Under the pieces are notes generated by a model, which worked only from the letters and a program-made list of their open reading frames with translations, was not told where the DNA came from and searched no databases. Positions 1-5,303 of a stretch of DNA of 7,389 nt are shown piece by piece. A program made the position numbers and the translations under genes. The stretch spans positions 1 through 7,389 of the forward strand of contig WLLZ01000087.1 in NCBI GenBank assembly GCA_009700485.1, in the 5' to 3' direction. Origin of the DNA: Actinomycetota bacterium. Its GTDB lineage: Bacteria; Actinomycetota; Actinomycetes; S36-B12. Within the stretch, counting starts at the first letter, position 1. Each line of letters opens with the position of its first letter.

Positions 1-98
1 GCTACTGGTACATCGACCTCGCTGAGGATTCCGCGAGATTGACACCACACCACGGCTTTGGTGGCCGAAGTCCCTTGGTCAATTGCGAGGATTATCAA
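1..98 (-). CDS. FGGY-family carbohydrate kinase, N-terminal fragment (cut by window edge)
   Basis: The minus strand from 98 down to base 1 is open and reads LIILAIDQGTSATKAVVW and onward, about 32 codons before the window ends. The AIDQGTSATKA stretch is the N-terminal phosphate-binding motif (D-x-G-T-[ST]) of FGGY kinases such as glycerol kinase and xylulokinase, which phosphorylate sugars or polyols with ATP in the cytoplasm. The start is probably TTG at 98-96, because an in-frame TAG lies two codons upstream (104-102) and no ATG or GTG is nearby. It begins 6 nt after the kynU stop with no clear Shine-Dalgarno, which suggests translational coupling to kynU. The DQGTS form resembles glycerol-kinase-type members, but the substrate cannot be told from this fragment. 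The family call is fairly firm; its link to tryptophan breakdown is unknown. Confidence 0.8.
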   Translation of the reverse strand, partial: MIILAIDQGTSATKAVVWCQSRGILSEVDVPV

Positions 99-104
99 TG
101 GCTA

Positions 105-1388
105 TTAGCCGATGGATAGGCCGAGTAATTCGCGCGAGACGGCATCCGCTCCGCGCCAGCAGTCATGGAATGAAGTGTAGAGGGGGATCGGTGCCATCCG
201 GATGATGTTTGGCTTGCGATCATCGGGGATGACCCCCCAATTTTCGTCCATTCGCCTAGCAAATTGCGCAACATCGGTGTCGATTCGGATAGAAATTTGA
301 CTGCCGCGCCGAGCAGCTTCGCGCGGTGTCACGATCGCAAGTGGAGCTCTGGTAGCCAGATCGTCAAGGAGCGAAAGCAAGTAGTCACTTAGCTGCAAAC
401 TGCGTTTGCGTAAGGCGGGCATGCCGACCGAGTCAAAGATCTCCAGCGAAGCGCGAATAGGAGCAATAGCGAGAATTGGCGAGGTGGAAAGCACCCAAGC
501 TTCAGCCGTAGGCGGGGTGTCGATTATCGGTGCCATATCGAAGCGGGTTTCGAGACGATTGCCGTACCAACCCTCTAGGCGTTGAATATCGGGGTCGGCT
601 AGATGCCGCTCATGGACAAAGGCCGCGGCAACGGCACCGGGCCCAGAATTCAAATACTTGTAATTGCACCAGGCGGCGAAATCAACCCCCCAATCATGAA
701 GTGCTAGCGGCACATTGCCGGCGGCGTGCGCTAGATCCCAGCCGACGAAAATTCCGGCTTTACGGCCCGCGGCGGTGATTGCCGCGATGTCCATCAGTTC
801 GCCAGTCAGGTAGTTGATGCCGCTGAGCATCAGGGTGGCGATTCGGGGCCCTTGCTGCTCGATCACGGAAATCACATCTTCGGTACGAAGAACATCTTCA
901 CCCGCGCGCGGGCGTAGGCGAAGGATGGCATCATCGGGGTCGTATCCGCGCAAGCGGGCGTGGCTGCGTACGGCGTAGGAGTCTGACGGGAACGCATAGT
1001 CCTCGATGAGGATCTGATGGCGCTCGGCGGTTGGCCGATAAAACGATGCGAGCATCAGGTGCAGGTTCACGGTCAAGGTATTCATTACTGAAACTTCCTG
1101 GGGTAGCGCGCCAACCACCCGACTCAAAGCTTCATTCACATACTGGTGGTAGTGCAGCCACGGATCACCGCCGGTGAAGTGCCCGTGCACACCGCGCTGC
1201 GACCAGGATTCAAGAACATCTGTGATCGCTGCTGCTGTGGTAATTGGTTGAAGCCCGAGGGAGTTGCCGGCGAAATATGCCTGGTGCGGGTAGGAGCCCC
1301 TATTTGCCGGCAATTGGATGAACTGCGACCGAGTTGCTGACGGGTGTGCGGCATCTAAGTCATAGGCATACTGCTCTGACAGGTTCAT
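105..1388 (-). CDS. kynU: Kynureninase (L-kynurenine hydrolase, PLP-dependent)
   Basis: This 427-residue protein is a fold-type I PLP enzyme that cleaves L-kynurenine to anthranilate and L-alanine in the cytosol. Visible family landmarks are FAGNSLGLQP (residues 39-48), GWDLAHAAGN (216-225, where Asp218 should contact the PLP pyridine nitrogen and His221 follows), and CNYKYLNSGPG (241-251), in which Lys244 is the expected Schiff-base lysine. GWYGN (273-277) and the C-terminal RKPNIIRMAPIPLYTSF block (391-407, Arg397 expected near the substrate carboxylate) complete the set. Length is near the usual 410-460 residues and nothing looks broken. The ATG start is supported by AGGAG 11 nt upstream. 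The gene lies 51 nt downstream of kynA on the same strand, so the two are probably co-transcribed, and the FGGY kinase follows within 6 nt. Confidence 0.95.
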   Translation of the reverse strand: MNLSEQYAYDLDAAHPSATRSQFIQLPANRGSYPHQAYFAGNSLGLQPITTAAAITDVLESWSQRGVHGHFTGGDPWLHYHQYVNEALSRVVGALPQEVSVMNTLTVNLHLMLASFYRPTAERHQILIEDYAFPSDSYAVRSHARLRGYDPDDAILRLRPRAGEDVLRTEDVISVIEQQGPRIATLMLSGINYLTGELMDIAAITAAGRKAGIFVGWDLAHAAGNVPLALHDWGVDFAAWCNYKYLNSGPGAVAAAFVHERHLADPDIQRLEGWYGNRLETRFDMAPIIDTPPTAEAWVLSTSPILAIAPIRASLEIFDSVGMPALRKRSLQLSDYLLSLLDDLATRAPLAIVTPREAARRGSQISIRIDTDVAQFARRMDENWGVIPDDRKPNIIRMAPIPLYTSFHDCWRGADAVSRELLGLSIG

Positions 1389-1399
1389 TACCGAACTTG

Positions 1400-1404
1400 C
1401 TCCT
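1400..1404 (-). promoter_or_regulatory. Ribosome binding site of kynU
   Basis: The minus strand reads AGGAG here, 11 nt before the kynU ATG (1388-1386). The spacing is a little long but it is the only good match, and it supports that start. A perfect 10-bp palindrome (GGATTAATCC, 1425-1434) lies just upstream in the kynA-kynU gap, with no T-tract, so I do not call it a terminator. Confidence 0.6.
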
Positions 1405-1439
1405 AGCTGCGTGTGAATAGATCTGGATTAATCCGGCTA

Positions 1440-2303
1440 TTAAACATATGCGCGATACGACCATAGTTCATCAAAAGTTACCCGTGACATGCTTTTCTCG
1501 AGCCACTGGATACCCGACGAACCACCACTACCAACTTTGGCTCCGAGTGACTGCTTCACCGCACGTAGGTGCAGGGCCCGCCAATCTAGGAAGGCCTGTG
1601 AGATCTCCGAAAGCACATCACCGAGCATACGTAGTGGATCATTGACCGGAAGTTCGGTATAGACCTTCACCCACGCCGCCTGGACTGAATCATTTGGCGT
1701 GTACGCCTCGGCGTGATCACCATTGAGGTGGTCGGCATCGATGGCGTAGCCGGCGCGCACTAGGCAGGCAAGACCCTCCTCATAGAGGCTTGGTGACTCT
1801 AGGGTCGCAATGAGCGGGATGAAGACCTCTGGGTTGGGTTCATAGAGCCGGGTTAGTGCCCTTGACTTCAGACCCATCATGAACTCAACATGACGGTAGG
1901 TCCACGATTGGAAGCCTGATGCAACCCCGAGTTGATCGCGGAAGCGACCAAACTCCATCGGTGTCATGGCATTAAATGATGGCCAGGTGGCGTTAAGTGC
2001 CTGCCAATGCAGTGTCGAACGGCGCAGGGTTACGACAGCACCGAGAATGTCGTCAGCTCGCATCTCGGCAATGGCTCGTTGCCATTCACGCCAGATCAAT
2101 CCGAAATACAACTCCATGACCTGCGAAATCACCAAAAAGGGCAGTTCGGTCGGCTCATCGGTGCGGGTCTTTTGCATGCGATGGAGTTCCATGGTGTGCA
2201 CGTATTGGTCGTATGGGGTTTCGCCGGTGAACTCAACGATTGGAGCGCCACCGGTGGTGGCGGCCCGCTGGTCTCGATCTGCTGCGGTCGCGTGGGTAGT
2301 CAT
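1440..2303 (-). CDS. kynA: Tryptophan 2,3-dioxygenase with His-to-Ser and Thr-to-Ser active-site changes
   Basis: This 287-residue heme enzyme should open the indole ring of L-Trp with O2 to give N-formylkynurenine, the first step of the kynurenine pathway. Compared with Xanthomonas TDO as I remember it, Tyr31 and Tyr34 match Tyr24/Tyr27, Phe56 matches Phe51, Arg122 (FRDQLG) matches the carboxylate-binding Arg117, and His245 (DWRALH) matches the proximal heme ligand His240. SGFQSWTYRHVEF (129-141) and PSLYEE (171-176) are also typical. Two positions differ: the distal His55 is Ser60 (LVISQVMEL, codon 2126-2124) and Thr254 in the GTGGSSG loop is Ser259 (GSGGSSG). Ser at the first position is what IDO enzymes have. 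Ligand and binding residues are otherwise intact, so an active enzyme is likely, although a TDO-superfamily enzyme with another indole substrate is possible. The ATG start has only a weak Shine-Dalgarno. kynU follows, and an Lrp/AsnC regulator is divergent upstream. Confidence 0.9.
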   Translation of the reverse strand: MTTHATAADRDQRAATTGGAPIVEFTGETPYDQYVHTMELHRMQKTRTDEPTELPFLVISQVMELYFGLIWREWQRAIAEMRADDILGAVVTLRRSTLHWQALNATWPSFNAMTPMEFGRFRDQLGVASGFQSWTYRHVEFMMGLKSRALTRLYEPNPEVFIPLIATLESPSLYEEGLACLVRAGYAIDADHLNGDHAEAYTPNDSVQAAWVKVYTELPVNDPLRMLGDVLSEISQAFLDWRALHLRAVKQSLGAKVGSGGSSGIQWLEKSMSRVTFDELWSYRAYV

Positions 2304-2345
2304 TGGGACATGATGCTGATCTAAGTACGGTCGCGGAAGTAGGAA

Positions 2346-2351
2346 TATAAT
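2346..2351 (+). promoter_or_regulatory. Candidate -10 box for the Lrp/AsnC regulator gene
   Basis: A perfect TATAAT occurs on the plus strand in the 119-bp region between kynA and the regulator gene. The hexamer 17 nt upstream (AAGTAC, 2323-2328) is a poor -35. If used, the leader to the GTG start would be about 65 nt. A second TANNNT-like hexamer, TAGACT (2365-2370), is an alternative. The box sits back-to-back with the candidate kynA -10, so the two divergent promoters would overlap. Confidence 0.4.
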
Positions 2352-2353
2352 GG

Positions 2354-2382
2354 TAAATATGAATTAGACTTTCAGATCACAA
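2354..2382 (-). promoter_or_regulatory. Candidate kynA promoter
   Basis: On the minus strand TTGTGA (2382-2377) and TATTTA (2359-2354) are separated by 17 nt, a fair match to a housekeeping -35/-10 pair. Transcription would begin about 45 nt before the kynA ATG. The -10 box lies inside an imperfect AT-rich dyad, ATAT-N8-ATAT (2345-2360), the kind of short AT-rich dyad that Lrp-family proteins often bind. This is pattern matching only. Confidence 0.4.
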
Positions 2383-2410
2383 CCCAAAAATGTACTTGAC
2401 TTATCGATTG

Positions 2411-2415
2411 AAAGG
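2411..2415 (+). promoter_or_regulatory. Ribosome binding site that sets the regulator start at GTG 2423
   Basis: AAAGG lies 7 nt before GTG 2423-2425. The in-frame ATG at 2390 has no Shine-Dalgarno and would add 11 residues not expected in this family, so GTG is preferred. Confidence 0.6.
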
Positions 2416-2422
2416 TTACCCC

Positions 2423-2875
2423 GTGGCTATTACCCTCGATCAAATTGATTGGAAACTCCTTGCCGAGCTCCAACTCGATGCGCGACTCTCATTTAGCGAA
2501 CTATCAAGGCGGGTGCACCTATCGGCGCCAGCGGTGGGTGAGCGGGTGCGCCGACTAGAGCAAGCCGGGGTGATCACCGGCTATCACGCGGGCATTGATC
2601 TTGCCGAGACCGGCTGGTCAGTGCTCGCAATGGTGCGCATTGCTTGCTACGGAAGCACCTGTGTTTTGCGCGATCCAGCTGTTGCAACCTGGCCCGGGGT
2701 GCTAGAAATCCATCGGGTGACGGGTACGGATTGCTCGGTACTAAAAGTGACTGCCGTATCAATGCAAGACTTCGAGCACCTCATCGACAAGCTAGCCGCC
2801 TATGGCACGCCATCGAGCACCTTGATTCTGTCGAGCCCGCTGATCCGAAGTGACGTGGTGGCGCCCCAAAACTAA
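2423..2875 (+). CDS. Lrp/AsnC-family transcriptional regulator, probable regulator of the kynurenine genes
   Basis: From GTG 2423 the product is 150 residues, the normal size of Lrp/AsnC proteins. The N-terminus (LDQIDWKLLAELQLDARLS) opens the AsnC-type winged helix-turn-helix; SFSELSRRVHLS followed by PAVGERVRRLEQAGVITGY gives the two HTH helices and the linker. The C-terminal half (GVLEIHRVTGTDCSVLKV and onward) is the RAM ligand-binding and oligomerisation domain. These proteins sense amino acids or related metabolites and bind AT-rich DNA as dimers to octamers. The gene is divergent from kynA and lies between kynA and the formamidase. In Pseudomonas and Burkholderia an Lrp/AsnC protein, KynR, controls the kyn genes in response to kynurenine, so a KynR-like role is the natural inference. 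The family call is firm; the effector and targets are inferred from position. Confidence 0.9.
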   Translation: MAITLDQIDWKLLAELQLDARLSFSELSRRVHLSAPAVGERVRRLEQAGVITGYHAGIDLAETGWSVLAMVRIACYGSTCVLRDPAVATWPGVLEIHRVTGTDCSVLKVTAVSMQDFEHLIDKLAAYGTPSSTLILSSPLIRSDVVAPQN

Positions 2876-2922
2876 ACAAGATGAGTGGTGGGAAGTGACG
2901 CAGCGGTTACCCGCTACTCATC
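2868..2922 (-). terminator. Rho-independent terminator of the formamidase/small-ORF transcript
   Basis: GATGAGTGGTGGG (2880-2892) pairs with CCCGCTACTCATC (2910-2922): 13 pairs including two G-U wobbles, around a 17-nt loop. An alternative inner stem, GTGAC (2895-2899) with GTTAC (2906-2910), is possible. In the minus-strand direction the stem is followed by TTGTTTAGTTTT (2879-2868), a good U-tract, so it should stop leftward transcription from 3968. No T-run follows in the plus direction, so it is a weaker terminator for the convergent regulator gene, whose stop (2873-2875) lies within the tract. It would stop leftward transcripts from running antisense through the regulator gene. Confidence 0.7.
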
Positions 2923-3081
2923 ACCCTCAAAACACCAACCAAGCTGGCTGCACCACATATAACCGGCGGGATTAATAGCCCCGCCGATACCGCCTGCACT
3001 CGGTCGCACCCAAGCGGTGCGAAGGGTCAGGCGGTCAACCGGGGCTGCGCTTACCGGAGATGAAACGTCAGAGTTTGGCAT
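2914..3081 (-). CDS. Small Trp-rich protein of unknown function (55 aa)
   Basis: An ATG at 3081-3079, with GGAG 6 nt upstream, opens a 55-codon frame ending at TAG 2916-2914. An upstream in-frame ATG at 3114 would give 66 residues but lacks a ribosome binding site. I do not recognise the protein. The N-terminal half is rich in Ser, Pro, Ala and Val; the middle has a Gly-rich GGIGG stretch (30-34); the C-terminus is aromatic with two Cys and ends in acidic residues (GYMWCSQLGWCFEGDE, 40-55). Trp24, Trp43 and Trp49 are far more Trp than expected by chance. Codon choice looks like the neighbours'. It lies 101 nt after the formamidase gene, and its stop codon falls inside the terminator stem. It could be a genuine small protein, a leader peptide, or a peptide precursor. 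Existence is moderately supported; function is unknown. Confidence 0.5.
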   Translation of the reverse strand: MPNSDVSSPVSAAPVDRLTLRTAWVRPSAGGIGGAINPAGYMWCSQLGWCFEGDE

Positions 3082-3087
3082 TGGTAA

Positions 3088-3091
3088 CTCC
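3088..3091 (-). promoter_or_regulatory. Ribosome binding site of the 55-aa ORF
   Basis: The minus strand has CGGAG with a 6-nt spacer to ATG 3081-3079. This near-ideal spacing is the main evidence that the small ORF is translated from the internal ATG and not from the one at 3114. Confidence 0.5.
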
Positions 3092-3182
3092 GTTTCGTGA
3101 GGGCACGTTCTCAAGTGCCACCGCCCGACTTTGGGCAGATAGAAATAGGGTACTCCGCGATTAACCTGCAGGTGGCCGGCTC

Positions 3183-3968
3183 TTAACTAATTGACCGCAG
3201 GGCGTCTAAGACCGCGGGCCAGGCGATACTGCTCGGGTCAATTAGTTCGAAATGGGCGATGCCCTCGATTTCACTCAAGTTGACGGTGCTGCCTGCATAT
3301 GCGGCAACGTAGTTGCGCGACAGGGTGATCGGGACTAGTGAATCCAAGTTGCCGTGTAGGCACGTGACCGGGCACAGCGGGGGTAGGTGCATTGGATTTA
3401 AGTCAGCGCGTTCTTGAGCTGGGCAGCCCAGAAAATCACGAACACCACCATCATCAAGATCAAGTTGCTGGGCAAGTTCCAGATCACTAACGGGCGCGAG
3501 TGCGATCACGCCGGTAATTTGAGCTCGGCTGTCTTCTGTGAGGGTTACTTGAGCCGCGGCCCATAACGCTAAGTGGCCGCCGGCGGAGTGCCCAATGATG
3601 ATGACTTGGCCATTATGGCCGGCGATCTGATCAGGAAGGTTCTCGATTGCAGCCCGCACATCGGCGACCATCGAATCAGGGTCACCGGGGATGCGCCGGT
3701 ATTCGATCGAGGCCACCTGCCAGCCAGCGGCTGCAAGCGCGGCCGCGAAAGTGCGCAGGTGCTCACGGTCAAATCGCGGGCGCCAGTAGCCCCCGTGGAT
3801 AAGCAGTAGTAGTGGCCGCGCCGTGGCTAGGCCAAAGCCAGCGCTAGAAAAGCAGTCGGCTACCTGATCGGGTAGTGGCCCGTAGGCGATAGAACTATTG
3901 GGTGCCGGGGCCACTTTCGTCAGCACGCTGCGGTCTTCGATATCGGGTGCGACTTCACCATTGCCCAC
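3183..3968 (-). CDS. Alpha/beta-hydrolase, probable kynurenine formamidase (arylformamidase type)
   Basis: This 261-residue protein is a serine alpha/beta-hydrolase. It has the oxyanion-hole motif HGGYW (58-62), the nucleophile elbow GHSAGG (126-131, Ser128), Asp209 in HGNLDSLVP, and His239 in GIAHFELIDP, a complete catalytic triad. HGG[YW]W together with the GHSAGGH elbow is the signature of the animal and yeast arylformamidase (AFMID/BNA7) group. With kynA and kynU nearby, the likely reaction is hydrolysis of N-formylkynurenine to kynurenine and formate. It is not the metal-dependent cyclase-type KynB common in Proteobacteria. The start is GTG 3968; a promoter -10 box ends 7 nt before it, so the mRNA is probably leaderless. 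An esterase or lipase of another substrate cannot be excluded by sequence alone, but the context argues for formamidase. Confidence 0.8.
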   Translation of the reverse strand: MGNGEVAPDIEDRSVLTKVAPAPNSSIAYGPLPDQVADCFSSAGFGLATARPLLLLIHGGYWRPRFDREHLRTFAAALAAAGWQVASIEYRRIPGDPDSMVADVRAAIENLPDQIAGHNGQVIIIGHSAGGHLALWAAAQVTLTEDSRAQITGVIALAPVSDLELAQQLDLDDGGVRDFLGCPAQERADLNPMHLPPLCPVTCLHGNLDSLVPITLSRNYVAAYAGSTVNLSEIEGIAHFELIDPSSIAWPAVLDALRSIS

Positions 3969-3971
3969 GGC

Positions 3972-4016
3972 TCTGACCCTAGGCCGCCCAACCTAGACTG
4001 ACAATGCAGGGTCAGA
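3972..4016. repeat. Perfect 9-bp inverted repeat in the divergent formamidase/CPBP intergenic region
   Basis: TCTGACCCT (3972-3980) and AGGGTCAGA (4008-4016) are exact reverse complements with 27 nt between them. The left arm overlaps the formamidase -10 box, and the right arm lies near where a transcript for the rightward gene would begin (TANNNT-like TAGACT at 3994-3999). CCTAG is also repeated between the arms (3978-3982 and 3992-3996). A regulator binding both arms could control both divergent genes. No copy was found in the kynA/regulator intergenic region. Confidence 0.5.
3976..4004 (-). promoter_or_regulatory. Candidate leaderless promoter of the formamidase gene
   Basis: On the minus strand TTGTCA (4004-3999) and TAGGGT (3981-3976) are 17 nt apart, and only 7 nt separate TAGGGT from the GTG start (3968). 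TANNNT -10 boxes about 7 nt before the start codon mark leaderless transcripts in actinobacteria, so the first mRNA base would be at or next to the GTG. The AGGG that might look like a Shine-Dalgarno is better read as part of the -10 box. Confidence 0.5.
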
Positions 4017-4065
4017 ACTGGCTGGCCTCCAGCGGGAGTTCTCGATAGAGGCAGGGGGCGCGGCG

Positions 4066-4821
4066 GTGAATTTGTTCAACTGGCTGGCCCCTGCCCAAGA
4101 GGCTGGGTTGCCTTGGTGGCCGTTGGTGTTAGTAATTGGCGTGCTCTTGCTTATCAATGTCGTAAATAACCGCGTCGCACCGAATTCGCACTACCTACTT
4201 TGGTCGTTCGCAAGTTCGGTGATCCTTTTGGCACTTGGACTACTTGATGGCAACACCTTCACCGACATGGGCTTGAGTTGGAGGCACTACTTAAGTGGGC
4301 TGATCTGGGCCGGGATATGCATTGGCGCGGTGACTTTGGTTTATGTCATCGGCATCATTTTCAAACCGACGCGCAATGCCTTCCGTGATGAACGTCATGC
4401 AGAATTAAGTGGTGGGCGACTTGCCTTCCATGCATTGCTTGAAGTGCCGTTCGGCACGGTGCTACTTGAGGAGATTGCGTTCCGCGCCGTGCTGTTCTCG
4501 ATGCTGGCACGTCGTTACGGCCTGGTCTGGGGCATAGTCCTTTCCTCCATCCTCTTCGGCTTATGGCATGTGTTGCCGTCAATAGGCAGCCACGAGCAGA
4601 ACCCGGCACTGGGTTCGGTAGTTGGCCAAGGCCGGCGCGGCAATATCTTTGCCATCGCATTAAGTGTTTTGACGACAACTTTGGCCGGCTTTGTTTTCTG
4701 CGCACTGCGACTCATGTCGGGCAGTGTGCTCGCGCCGATGGGTCTGCACTGGGCCACGAATGGGCTGGGTTATGCATTTAGTTGGGCCATCATCAGGCGC
4801 ACTCGGCGCCTCCCCCAATGA
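4066..4821 (+). CDS. CPBP-family intramembrane glutamic/metalloprotease (Abi/CAAX-prenyl-protease-like)
   Basis: This 251-residue polytopic membrane protein has the three CPBP motifs: EEIAFR (135-140, the EExxxR pair), FGLWH (164-168, FxxxH) and HWATN (228-232, HxxxN). Hydrophobic segments appear near 17-34, 44-60, 76-98, 129-147, 152-170, 193-215 and 223-243. The family includes the Rce1 CAAX protease and bacterial Abi proteins linked to bacteriocin self-immunity or peptide maturation; the substrate here is unknown. GTG 4066 is preferred because AGGGGG (4053-4058) lies 7 nt upstream and the first residues lead into the first membrane segment. It is divergent from the formamidase gene. The next gene on the same strand begins 168 nt later, so it may be transcribed alone. 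Confidence 0.9.
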   Translation: MNLFNWLAPAQEAGLPWWPLVLVIGVLLLINVVNNRVAPNSHYLLWSFASSVILLALGLLDGNTFTDMGLSWRHYLSGLIWAGICIGAVTLVYVIGIIFKPTRNAFRDERHAELSGGRLAFHALLEVPFGTVLLEEIAFRAVLFSMLARRYGLVWGIVLSSILFGLWHVLPSIGSHEQNPALGSVVGQGRRGNIFAIALSVLTTTLAGFVFCALRLMSGSVLAPMGLHWATNGLGYAFSWAIIRRTRRLPQ

Positions 4822-4847
4822 CTCGTGTTACTCGTGTGACTCATGTG
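4821..4847 (+). repeat. Three tandem 9-bp direct repeats just after the CPBP stop
   Basis: ACTCGTGTT, ACTCGTGTG and ACTCATGTG follow each other directly, starting on the last base of the CPBP stop codon (4819-4821). The copies differ by one or two bases. No function is evident; replication slippage or a small binding array are both possible. The rest of the 4848-4989 gap has weak hairpin potential (4869-4877 with 4902-4910, one mismatch, no T-run), a poor TATGGT -10-like hexamer at 4932-4937, and nothing clearer. Confidence 0.6.
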
Positions 4848-4976
4848 GCGACAAAGGCCAAATAGCCCCCGAAAGCCGCAAATCGGGTGACACGCAACGC
4901 GGGCTTCCGGCGCTGATGGCGGCCCGGGCGATATGGTCAAGGTCGAAAGCCGACACACACAGTTGATCAACGCCAC

Positions 4977-4981
4977 GGAGG
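4977..4981 (+). promoter_or_regulatory. Ribosome binding site of the DUF3263 gene
   Basis: GGAGG lies 8 nt before ATG 4990 and firmly supports that start. Confidence 0.8.
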
Positions 4982-4989
4982 ATGTCTAG

Positions 4990-5292
4990 ATGGAAGCCGC
5001 ACGTACCCCCCTTGATCATGAGGCCGCGGCGGCCCTACTGAGTGAGCGTGATCGCAGTATTTTGGAGTTTGAGCGCCAGTGGTGGAAATACGCGGGCGCC
5101 AAGGAGCAGGCAATTCGCGATCTCTTCGAAATGAGCGGCACCAGGTATTACCAAATCGTAAATAACTTGATCGATACCCCAGAAGCACTGGCCTATGACC
5201 CCATGCTCGTAAAGCGGCTAAACCGTATGCGGGCCGCCCGCCAGCGTTCGAGGTCGGCTCGGCGATTGGGCATTGACGTCGGCTCAAAGTGA
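4990..5292 (+). CDS. DUF3263 domain protein (actinobacterial, HTH-like)
   Basis: This 100-residue protein carries the DUF3263 signature over residues 18-80: ERDRSILEFERQWWKYAGAK is followed by EQAIRDLFEMSGTRYYQIVNNLID and PEALAYDPMLVKRLNRMRAAR. The family is small, soluble and, as far as I know, found only in Actinobacteria. It looks like a short helix-turn-helix protein (the segment from AIRDLF to YYQIVNNLI), so a DNA-binding or regulatory role is suspected but unproven. The C-terminus is Arg-rich (residues 83-95), which would suit nucleic-acid contact. In mycobacteria, as I recall, the homologue sits next to a LytR_C-domain gene (virR); here the next gene instead encodes a solute-binding protein starting 11 nt after the stop. 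Start and family are firm; function is unknown. Confidence 0.9.
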   Translation: MEAARTPLDHEAAAALLSERDRSILEFERQWWKYAGAKEQAIRDLFEMSGTRYYQIVNNLIDTPEALAYDPMLVKRLNRMRAARQRSRSARRLGIDVGSK

Positions 5293-5297
5293 GGAGG
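5291..5297 (+). promoter_or_regulatory. Ribosome binding site that sets the binding-protein start at GTG 5304
   Basis: GAGGAGG overlaps the DUF3263 stop (TGA 5290-5292) and lies 6 nt before GTG 5304. The in-frame GTG at 5289 would place this motif inside the coding region, so 5304 is the better start. The overlap points to translational coupling. Confidence 0.75.
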
Positions 5298-5303
5298 CAC
5301 CGA

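Noticed and set aside
2300..2311. Three-codon ORF (ATG TCC CAA TGA) on the minus strand overlapping the kynA start as ATGA
   Set aside because: It has no ribosome binding site, and such short frames are common by chance; translational coupling cannot be argued from it.
1966..2324. Plus-strand open frames of 115 and 105 codons
   Set aside because: They are antisense to kynA, which has strong family motifs; no ribosome binding site or domain supports them.
2323..2397. AAGTAC/GTACTT and CTTTCA/TGAAAG inverted pairs in or near the kynA-regulator intergenic region
   Set aside because: These are six-base arms with wide gaps, expected by chance in about 100 bp.
3102..3119. Small hairpin GGCAC...GTGCC between the formamidase and the 55-aa ORF
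   Set aside because: It is a 5-bp stem with no T-run on either side, too weak to call a terminator.
3164..3173. Perfect palindrome ACCTGCAGGT just after the formamidase stop
   Set aside because: It is a 10-bp palindrome with no loop, T-tract or second copy; chance is the simplest explanation.
4361..4705. 114-codon minus-strand open frame
   Set aside because: It is antisense to the CPBP protease gene and its product resembles no family.
4066..4821. CPBP protease as bacteriocin immunity partner of the 55-aa Trp-rich peptide
   Set aside because: The two genes are divergent units about 1 kb apart with the formamidase between them, and no export or modification genes are present; there is nothing beyond proximity.
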